7,436 bases of DNA, from contig CAITLX010000219.1 of the NCBI GenBank assembly GCA_903893335.1, forward strand, positions 1 through 7,436, written 5' to 3'. Position 1 is the first letter of the stretch. Each line of letters begins with the position of its first letter. Of the stretch, positions 1-5,848 are shown piece by piece. Below the pieces are notes generated by a model, which saw only the letters and a list, made by a program, of their open reading frames with translations, made no database searches and was not told where the DNA came from. A program made the translations under genes and the position numbers. The DNA comes from an uncultured delta proteobacterium. GTDB lineage: Bacteria > Myxococcota_A > Polyangia > Polyangiales > Polyangiaceae.

Positions 1-237
1 GCTCCCGCCAAGAAGGCGAAGAACGCCGGACGCGTGCGCCGCGACGAGGCGCAGATCGCGGCGACCAAGAAGCTGGTGCTCGACTACATCGCGAAGAACC
101 CGGGCAAGCGCTCCGAGCAGCTGCGCCCCGGTCTCAAGCTCGACCGCGCGGTGTTCACCGACGCCATCACGCGCCTGAAGGCCGACAAGAAGATCAAGAG
201 CAAGGGCCAGAAGCGCGCCACGACCTACTGGGTCTGA
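1..237 (+). CDS. C-terminal part of a Lys/Ala-rich protein with a winged-helix-like domain (5' truncated)
   Basis: The frame is open from base 1 and ends at TGA 235-237, giving the last 78 residues of a longer protein. The visible part opens with a basic Ala/Lys tract (APAKKAKNAGR), then a compact helical module. One helix contains LVLDYIAKNPG, followed by a helix-turn-helix-like stretch (RSEQLRPGL, then DRAVFTDAITRLKADKKI) and a short basic beta-hairpin ending KRATTYWV. This order of helices and a final wing-like hairpin is what winged-helix DNA-binding domains show, and the Lys-rich linker recalls histone H1-like bacterial chromatin proteins. A GTG at 34 could serve as a start, but it would cut into the basic tract and the frame stays open upstream, so I treat the gene as truncated by the window edge. 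It is convergent with the hydrolase gene. DNA or chromatin binding is inferred from pattern only; the specific function is unknown. Confidence 0.75.
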   Translation, partial: APAKKAKNAGRVRRDEAQIAATKKLVLDYIAKNPGKRSEQLRPGLKLDRAVFTDAITRLKADKKIKSKGQKRATTYWV

Positions 238-285
238 CGGCGCTGCCGTCCATCGGTGGCGTGAGCGCGCCGCGAGCCGTCAGAC
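232..285. terminator. Candidate bidirectional terminator / nested dyad between convergent genes
   Basis: GTCTGACGGC at 232-241 is matched by its exact reverse complement at 276-285, a 10-bp perfect inverted repeat with a 34-base spacer. Each arm contains the stop codon of one of the two converging genes (TGA 235-237, and TCA 280-282 on the plus strand). A competing compact hairpin lies at 236-250 (GACGGC, loop GCT, GCCGTC). A small inner stem is possible at 258-261/268-271. The hairpins could end transcription from both sides. There is no run of T after the stem in either direction, so this is not a classical intrinsic terminator and the function is inferred. Confidence 0.45.
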
Positions 286-888
286 GACGGTGAGGCACCG
301 AGCGACCATGTCGTGGTTGCCTGGGTGCGTGAACAGCATCCAGTGACCGAGGGGGAAGACGCCATGCGGCGTCTCGATGGGCTCGCACCCCGCGGCGTCC
401 CACGAGGCGCGCGGGGTGATGAAGTCGCCGCGCGTGCCGACGGAGAACATGCGCACGCCCTCGGGCGTGGCTGCGTCTCGCACCTCGCGCATCAGCGCGT
501 GGGCGGGCGAGGTCTGCGCCATTGCGTGCGCGACGCGCGACGGCACGAGGTCGAGCACGCGGGCCAGCGCGCTGCCGTTCAGCGGGCCGCCGACCGAGAC
601 GAAGCGCTCGACGCTCGACGCGCCGCCTGCGCACTTCAGGTAGTAGAGCCCGATGAGCCCGCCGAGGCTCATGCCGACGAGGTGCACCTTGTCGCTGCCG
701 GTGTGGCGCCGGACGCGCTCGACCTCGCCCGCCACCAGCTCGGAGGCGAGGCGGATGTCGCCGTAGCCCAGCAGACGCTGCGGCGCCGTGAAGACGCGGA
801 AGCCGCGTGAGCGGAGCGCGAGCCCGTAGGCCAGCGCGGCGACGCGCGGCGCGCCGAGCCCGTTGATGACGACGACAGGGGTGACCAT
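280..888 (-). CDS. Small alpha/beta-hydrolase, lipase/esterase type
   Basis: This 202-residue protein has the alpha/beta-hydrolase layout. A first beta strand and oxyanion-type turn appear at the N terminus (VVVINGLG, residues 5-12). The nucleophile elbow is GMSLG at 72-76, with Ser74 as the likely nucleophile, preceded by the strand KVHLV. A probable acid is Asp155 in GTRGDFITP. A His-rich C-terminal segment holds His182, His188 and His192; His182 in LGHWMLF is my preferred catalytic base. The length and the NGLG/GMSLGG pattern fit small triacylglycerol lipase- or PGAP1-like esterases; the substrate cannot be named. No signal peptide is visible, so a cytoplasmic location is likely. The start ATG (complement of 886-888) has only a weak upstream ribosome site. 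The gene is divergent from the FecR-VIT-VWA pair and convergent with the winged-helix gene, so it is probably a single-gene unit with no evident functional tie to either. Confidence 0.85.
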   Translation of the reverse strand: MVTPVVVINGLGAPRVAALAYGLALRSRGFRVFTAPQRLLGYGDIRLASELVAGEVERVRRHTGSDKVHLVGMSLGGLIGLYYLKCAGGASSVERFVSVGGPLNGSALARVLDLVPSRVAHAMAQTSPAHALMREVRDAATPEGVRMFSVGTRGDFITPRASWDAAGCEPIETPHGVFPLGHWMLFTHPGNHDMVARCLTVV

Positions 889-1097
889 GCGTTCACTTTA
901 GCGGAAGCGTGGGCCGCGGGCCTGTGGCGACGCGAATGCAATCGGTCGAGGCGTCGATGGGCCGACGAGAGTCGGACGGGCTCGGGCTGCGTCAGGTAGA
1001 CTTCGCGGCCAGGGGAGCGGGGCCATGCGTCGAGAATCGCCAGCGACGAGGCGGTCGGTCCGCCGATTGCCGTGCAGCGCTCCGTCGGGCGCGGCGC

Positions 1098-1124
1098 CGA
1101 CCGAGCGAGCACGCGCCTCGGTCG
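1098..1124. repeat. Imperfectly understood dyad upstream of the lipoprotein gene
   Basis: CGACCGAG (1098-1105) and its exact reverse complement CTCGGTCG (1117-1124) are separated by 11 bases. The dyad ends about 53 bases before the chosen start codon, where an operator or a leader hairpin would be placed. An 8-bp inverted repeat is not rare by chance in DNA this GC-rich, so a regulatory role is only a possibility. Confidence 0.25.
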
Positions 1125-1168
1125 CTCCGCACGTCGCGGAACTTTCGGCGCGCTCGAGCGTCGAAGCC

Positions 1169-1173
1169 AGGAG
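1169..1173 (+). promoter_or_regulatory. Ribosome binding site that fixes the start at 1178
   Basis: AGGAG sits four bases before ATG 1178-1180. It supports the start that places a lipoprotein signal at the very N terminus. A rival Shine-Dalgarno-like AGGGGAG (1011-1017) lies seven bases before an in-frame ATG at 1025. That start would bury the signal peptide behind 51 Arg/Ala/Ser-rich residues with off-type codon use, so it is disfavoured. Confidence 0.6.
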
Positions 1174-1177
1174 CACC

Positions 1178-4100
1178 ATGCGCTTCTTCCCCATCCTCGC
1201 GCTGGCGGTCGCCTGCTCGGTGGCGGCGCCGCTCGGCCTGGTCGCCTGCGGCGGTCGCACCTCGGCGTCGGTCGCGGCGGGCACGACCCTCGCGGAGCTC
1301 CGGAGCATCAAGGGAGCCGTCGAGGTCACGCCCCCGGGCGAGGCCAAGCGCGCGCCCTATCCGCGCGAGCGCCTCGCCGACGGCGCGCGCGTGTCGCTCG
1401 GCGCCGGCGGCCTCGCGTGGATTCGCCGCGACGCCGGCGCGACGTGGCTGGTCGAGGGCCCCGCGGAGCTCGCGCTCGGCGAGGGGGACGTGAAGCTCGA
1501 TCGCGGCCGCGCGTTCATCGACGGCGACGTCGGGCCGGCGGTGCTCGTCGAGACGCCCCGCGGACGGCTCGAGCTCTCCGACGCACGCGCCAGCGTCGAG
1601 GTCCTGCCCGACGGCGCCGTCGAGGCGTACGTGCTGCGGGGCGTGGCGCGCGTGGGCGACCGCGTGCGAGGCGGCGCCGGCGAGCGGCTCTCGCTGCGGC
1701 CCGACGGCGCGACCGCGCACGCCTCGGCGGTCGCCTGGGACGATTGGACCGGAGGCCTCGCGACGGCCGATCCGGCGGCGGAGGCGGCTCCCTTCGGTCT
1801 CGGCACCGTCGGCGCCCGTCCGCCGGGCGACAAGGGCAAGCCGCGCTTCTCGCTCGTCGTCGAGCGGCTCGACGTGCGCGTCACCGTCGATCACGACCTC
1901 GCCGTCACCGAGGTCGACCAGACGTTCGTCAATCCGAGCTCGGACACCGTCGAGGGCATCTACGCCTTTCGCACCCCTCCGGGCGCGGTGCTGCACCGGT
2001 TCGGCGTCGATCGCGCCGGCGAGATCGTCTGGGGCAAGGTCAAGGAGAGCGCCGCGGCGAAGGCGCAGTACGAGAGCAACGTCTACGAGGGCTCCACCGA
2101 GGACCCGGCGCTGCTCTCGTGGGTCGGGCCGGGCGTGTACAGCGCGCGGCTCTACCCGATCGAGCCCGGCAAGCGGCGTCGCGTCGTCACGCGCTACGCC
2201 GAGTGGCTCTCGCGCCAGGGAGCGAAGGCAGACCGGCGTCTGTACGTCTATCCCATGGCCGCCGAGGGGGCGCGCGCGTCGCTGCCGCGCATCGAGGAGA
2301 TGCGCGTGACGCTCGATCTCGGGCGCTCGGGGGCCACGCGCGTCCGCTCGGGAATGGGCGGCAGGCGCGACGGCAAGAGCGTCACCATCCAGGCGTTCGA
2401 CTTCGTGCCGCGCGCCGATCTCGCCGTCGAGCTCTTCGACGAGGGAGAGCGCGACGCCGTCGCGTACCGCGCGCCCCACGGGCTCGGCGCCGACGACGCG
2501 CCGATGAACGCCGATCCGTCGTTCGCCGCGAAGGTCGCCTCCGAGGAGCCCGACTACCTGCTCGTGCCGCTGCGCAGCGCGCCGCCGGCAGAGGCCGCGC
2601 GGGGCGTCGATCTGGCCATCGTGGTCGACACCTCGGCGGCGACCGAGCCCTTCGCGCTCGCCGTCGCTCGCAGCCTGACCTCGGCGCTGCTCGCGCACCT
2701 CGGCCCCGACGATCGCGCCGCGCTCTTCACGGGCGACGCCACGCTGCGACCGGCGTCCGAGGGCTCGGGCGCGCTCGGCGTCGTCGACGCGGTGAAGCGT
2801 CGCGCGTGGTTGTCGGGGCTGGCGGCCGTGGACCGAGGCGGCGCGACCGACATCGGCGCGCTGCTGACGGAGGCGGCGTCGAGGCTCGACCCCACGCGCC
2901 GCGGCGCGGTCGTCTACGTCGGCGACGGCCTGCCGTCGGTGGGCGAGACGGCGCCGAAGCCGCTGCGCGAGCGCCTCGCGCGCCTCCCGCCGGGTACGCG
3001 CGTGCTCACGGCCGCGGTGGGGAGCCGCGCCAACGTGGCGCTCCTCGACTCCATCGCGCGCGGCGCTCCGGTCGAGCTCGTCGGCGACGCGTACGGCGCG
3101 GCGCGCTCGGCGCTGCGCCTGCTCGAGGCCGCGGAGCGCCCCGCGTGGATCGGCGCGACGCTCGACCTCGGGCCGGGCGTCGAGCGCGTGCTGCCGCGCG
3201 AGGCCCCGCCCATCAACGCCGACGAGAGCGTCCTGGTCGTCGGCAGGGTCGCGGGCAGGGTGCCGACGGAGGTCACGCTCACGAGCGGCGCGAGCCACGT
3301 GACGCGCGCGCTGCGCGTCGTCTCCATCGCCGATGGCGGCGATCTCCGGCGCCGATGGGGTCAGGCGCGCATGGGCGAGCTCCTCGCGGAGGGCGCCGGG
3401 CGCGCGGCGCTCGTCGACGTCGGGCGTCGCTTCGGCCTCGTCTCGCCCTACACCTCGCTCTACGTCCCGACGGCGCGCGAGGTCGCGCGCGGCGATCTCC
3501 CGGGCACCGAGGCGCCCGAGGCGGTGCGCGACCGGCGCCCCCGCTGGAAGCCCTGGTCGCGGTCGAGCTACCCCGAGTCGGCAGACGAGCAGGTCGCTGA
3601 GAAGAGCGCCGACGTCAAAGAGGGGGGAACGGGCATGCGGGCCAAGGGGGAAGAGGGCTCGATGGGTGCCCCCAGCGCCAAGGACGCGAGCAAGCGCTAC
3701 GCGGCGGGAGGCGCACGCCCCGCGCCGGCCGCAGACGCACCCGTCGAGCGCCAGGCGGCGCAGCGCGGCGCGGCCGAGTTCGGCATGATCGGGCTGCTCA
3801 ACGCTGGGGCCGGCGGCGATCCGAATCTCCCGTCGGCTCCGCCTGGGGTCGACCCTTCGTTGGGCACCGACCCGCTGAGCGCGCGCGGCAACACGCGGGG
3901 CGACTCCAGCGGCGACGCCTTTGGCGCGGGCGGCCTCGCGGGCAGCGGCGCCGGGGGCGGCGGTCTCGGGAGCATCGGAACGGCCAGCCAGGGGGCCGGC
4001 GCCGGCTCGGGCAGCGGGCGTCTCGCCGGCGGCCACAGCGCGAGCGTCCCGCAGGTCCGCATGGGCCAGGCGAAGGTCGATGGCCACCTGCCACCGGAGG

Positions 4101-5848
4101 TCATCGCGCGCATCGTCCGGCAGAACTTCGGGCGCTTTCGCCTCTGCTACGAGAACGGCCTTCGCAACAACCCGAACCTCGCGGGGCGCGTGTCGGTCCG
4201 CTTCGTCATCGGCCGCGACGGCGCCGTGTCGAACGCCGCCAACGGTGGGTCGGACATGGCCGATTCGAGCGTCGTTCAATGCGTCATCCGGCAGTACTAC
4301 GGGCTCTCGTTCCCCACCCCCGAGGCCGGCATCGTAACGGTCGTCTTCCCCGTCCAGTTCTCGCCCGAGGGCAGCGCACCCTCGAGCCCGAGCGCGTCGT
4401 CCGCACCGGCGACGACCGTCGTCGCGCCGGTCAGCGCCGCGCGCACACCGTCCGGCCCCGTCGCGGTCGTGGGCCATGCGCCGCGCCCTTGCGGTCCCGC
4501 GGCCGAGCTATCGCTCGGCGAGCGGCGCACGCTCTGGAGCGAGCGGCTCGCCGCTGCGGCGAGCGCCGACGGCGCGCTCGTCGTCTACCGCCGCGCGCTC
4601 GAGGACTGCGAGGCGCCGACCTGGCGCGAACGCACGTCGCTGCTCCTGCTGATGGTCGAGCGATTGCCGACGGTGACCCTGCGCGTCGCGCTCTGGCGGT
4701 CGCTGCTCGCCACGCCGGCCGCCGACGTCATCTACCGCGCGATCGTCGTGCGCGTGCAGAGCGTGGCCGAGCTGCACGAGCTGCACGTCGCCCTCGGCCT
4801 CGCGATGGTCGACCCCGACCTGCTCGCCGGCATGCTCGCGAAGGCGAGCGCGCCGGGCGAGCGCCTGGCGGTCCTGCGCGCGGCCGCCTCGAAGTGGCCG
4901 GACGACCTCGAGCTCTCGCTGCGGGTGCTCGACGCCTACGAGGACGCCCGCGACGACGGCGGGCTGCGCGCGTGGGCGCGGCGGCTGCGCAGGCGCCCCG
5001 ACGCGACCGCGCACGTCTGGACCGAGGTGGGCGAGCACTACCTGCGGCTCGCCGCGCGCGGCGCGGGCGTCGAGGCCGAGCGCGACAGGACCGAGGCGCA
5101 GCGCACGTTCGGCGAGCTCGTCGAGTTCGCGCCCGAAGACCCGGCCGCGCGCCGACGCCTCGGCGACCTGCTGCGCGCGCACGGCTGGTACGAGGAGGCG
5201 CTCCGCCAGTACCTCACGCTCCAGGCGCTGACGCCCGACGACGCCGCGGTGCCGCTGCTGCTCGCGACGGCCGCGCAGGGCATGGGGCGCATCGAGGAGG
5301 CCGTGGGCTGGGCCGAGAAGGCGGCGGCTGCTGGCTCGCCCGACGGCGGAGGCGCGCTCGCACGCTCGGCGCGCGCGACGGCGCTCGCGTTCCTCGCGTG
5401 GGCACGCGACGACGCGCAGCGCTCGGGGCGCAGCGACGACGCGGCGCGGTTGCTCGCCCGTGCGACCCGGCTCGCGGGCGCAGGAGCGCAGCCCCAGGCC
5501 GACGCGACGCACGTCATCGTGACCTGGTCGCACCCCGAGGTGCACCCGTCGCTCTGGACGACGCACCTCGGCGCGCCGATGCCTGCGCCCGACAACTTCC
5601 CGCCGTTCGGCGCGGCCGAGGCCTGGCTGCCCGGCGGCGCGTCCAGGGTCGAGCTGCGGCTCGACGCCGACGACGCCGCGCGCGCGGCGCGCCTCGGGCT
5701 CTCGGCGATCGTGACGACGATCACCGGCGAGGGGACGGCGAGCCCGCGCATCGCCCGCCGCGCGGTGGGCTTCGGCACGAGAGAGGCGCCGCTCGACAAG
5801 GTGGCCGTCGCGCTCGAAGACGGCGAGCTCCGGGTGGTGGCGCGATGA
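1178..5848 (+). CDS. Large lipoprotein: FecR-like, VIT, VWA, AgmX/PglI C-terminal-type domain, TPR
   Basis: The product has 1556 residues. Residues 1-24 form a lipoprotein signal with lipobox LVAC (Cys24), so it is exported and lipid-anchored. Domains in order: FecR-like beta domain (about 35-190, with IKGAVEV and a closing DDWTGGLAT); VIT domain (about 222-345, with AKAQYE and PGVYSARLYPIEPG); VWA domain (about 477-650), whose metal site reads DTSAA at 484-488 instead of DxSxS, with Thr557 and Asp583 kept; charged then Gly/Ala/Ser-rich linker (about 800-955); AgmX/PglI C-terminal-type domain (about 955-1063, FRLCYENGL and SVVQCVIRQ, Cys990 and Cys1035); Pro/Ser/Ala linker; helical region with two clear TPR units (about 1322-1386); and a beta-rich end (about 1441-1556) that may be a diverged DUF2135-like sandwich. 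VIT-VWA proteins generally act as binding scaffolds, and AgmX/PglI proteins belong to the myxobacterial gliding-motility setting, so an envelope scaffold role is inferred. The stop overlaps the next start by ATGA. Domain identity is firm; function is open. Confidence 0.9.
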   Translation: MRFFPILALAVACSVAAPLGLVACGGRTSASVAAGTTLAELRSIKGAVEVTPPGEAKRAPYPRERLADGARVSLGAGGLAWIRRDAGATWLVEGPAELALGEGDVKLDRGRAFIDGDVGPAVLVETPRGRLELSDARASVEVLPDGAVEAYVLRGVARVGDRVRGGAGERLSLRPDGATAHASAVAWDDWTGGLATADPAAEAAPFGLGTVGARPPGDKGKPRFSLVVERLDVRVTVDHDLAVTEVDQTFVNPSSDTVEGIYAFRTPPGAVLHRFGVDRAGEIVWGKVKESAAAKAQYESNVYEGSTEDPALLSWVGPGVYSARLYPIEPGKRRRVVTRYAEWLSRQGAKADRRLYVYPMAAEGARASLPRIEEMRVTLDLGRSGATRVRSGMGGRRDGKSVTIQAFDFVPRADLAVELFDEGERDAVAYRAPHGLGADDAPMNADPSFAAKVASEEPDYLLVPLRSAPPAEAARGVDLAIVVDTSAATEPFALAVARSLTSALLAHLGPDDRAALFTGDATLRPASEGSGALGVVDAVKRRAWLSGLAAVDRGGATDIGALLTEAASRLDPTRRGAVVYVGDGLPSVGETAPKPLRERLARLPPGTRVLTAAVGSRANVALLDSIARGAPVELVGDAYGAARSALRLLEAAERPAWIGATLDLGPGVERVLPREAPPINADESVLVVGRVAGRVPTEVTLTSGASHVTRALRVVSIADGGDLRRRWGQARMGELLAEGAGRAALVDVGRRFGLVSPYTSLYVPTAREVARGDLPGTEAPEAVRDRRPRWKPWSRSSYPESADEQVAEKSADVKEGGTGMRAKGEEGSMGAPSAKDASKRYAAGGARPAPAADAPVERQAAQRGAAEFGMIGLLNAGAGGDPNLPSAPPGVDPSLGTDPLSARGNTRGDSSGDAFGAGGLAGSGAGGGGLGSIGTASQGAGAGSGSGRLAGGHSASVPQVRMGQAKVDGHLPPEVIARIVRQNFGRFRLCYENGLRNNPNLAGRVSVRFVIGRDGAVSNAANGGSDMADSSVVQCVIRQYYGLSFPTPEAGIVTVVFPVQFSPEGSAPSSPSASSAPATTVVAPVSAARTPSGPVAVVGHAPRPCGPAAELSLGERRTLWSERLAAAASADGALVVYRRALEDCEAPTWRERTSLLLLMVERLPTVTLRVALWRSLLATPAADVIYRAIVVRVQSVAELHELHVALGLAMVDPDLLAGMLAKASAPGERLAVLRAAASKWPDDLELSLRVLDAYEDARDDGGLRAWARRLRRRPDATAHVWTEVGEHYLRLAARGAGVEAERDRTEAQRTFGELVEFAPEDPAARRRLGDLLRAHGWYEEALRQYLTLQALTPDDAAVPLLLATAAQGMGRIEEAVGWAEKAAAAGSPDGGGALARSARATALAFLAWARDDAQRSGRSDDAARLLARATRLAGAGAQPQADATHVIVTWSHPEVHPSLWTTHLGAPMPAPDNFPPFGAAEAWLPGGASRVELRLDADDAARAARLGLSAIVTTITGEGTASPRIARRAVGFGTREAPLDKVAVALEDGELRVVAR
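5832..5848 (+). promoter_or_regulatory. Translational coupling site (ATGA overlap) between the two VIT-VWA genes
   Basis: The start codon ATG 5845-5847 overlaps the upstream stop TGA 5846-5848 in the tetranucleotide ATGA. A G-rich GGTGG at 5836-5840, four bases before the start, can act as a weak ribosome site. Together these imply coupled translation and one transcript. A second in-frame ATG at 5857 has no better ribosome site. Confidence 0.75.

Larger units (their letters stand above)
889..1177. other. Divergent intergenic spacer, presumed to hold promoters for both directions
   Basis: This 289-base stretch separates the divergent hydrolase and lipoprotein genes and should contain both promoters. 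I see no convincing -35/-10 pair on either strand. It holds a short hairpin at 962-975 (CCGAC, loop GAGA, GTCGG; a GNRA-type loop if transcribed left to right) and an 8-bp inverted repeat at 1098-1124. The frame of the downstream gene is open back to an ATG at 1025. Codons 1025-1177 use A or T at the third position much more often (about 12 of 50) than the body of the gene, so I regard this part as untranslated leader or spacer. Confidence 0.5.

Noticed and set aside
895..900. TAAAGT on the minus strand as a -10 element for the hydrolase gene
   Set aside because: There is no matching -35 element, and it would place the transcript start at the ATG itself.
997..1002. TAGACT as a -10 element for the lipoprotein gene
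   Set aside because: It is a four-of-six match with no -35-like hexamer at 16-18 bases upstream.
1072..3600. 842-codon plus-strand open frame in another phase
   Set aside because: It is extremely Arg-rich low-complexity sequence inside the FecR-VIT-VWA coding region, whose own frame shows a signal peptide and known domains.
3803..4027. Gly/Ala/Ser-rich stretch as a DNA tandem repeat
   Set aside because: No regular DNA period is visible. It is a protein linker of mixed Gly, Ala and Ser codons with distinct motifs inside.
992..4477. Very long open frame on the minus strand (1161 codons) opposite the lipoprotein gene
   Set aside because: It is Arg/Ala-rich without recognisable domains, lies antisense to a gene with clear domains, and is the expected mirror of strong G/C third-position bias.
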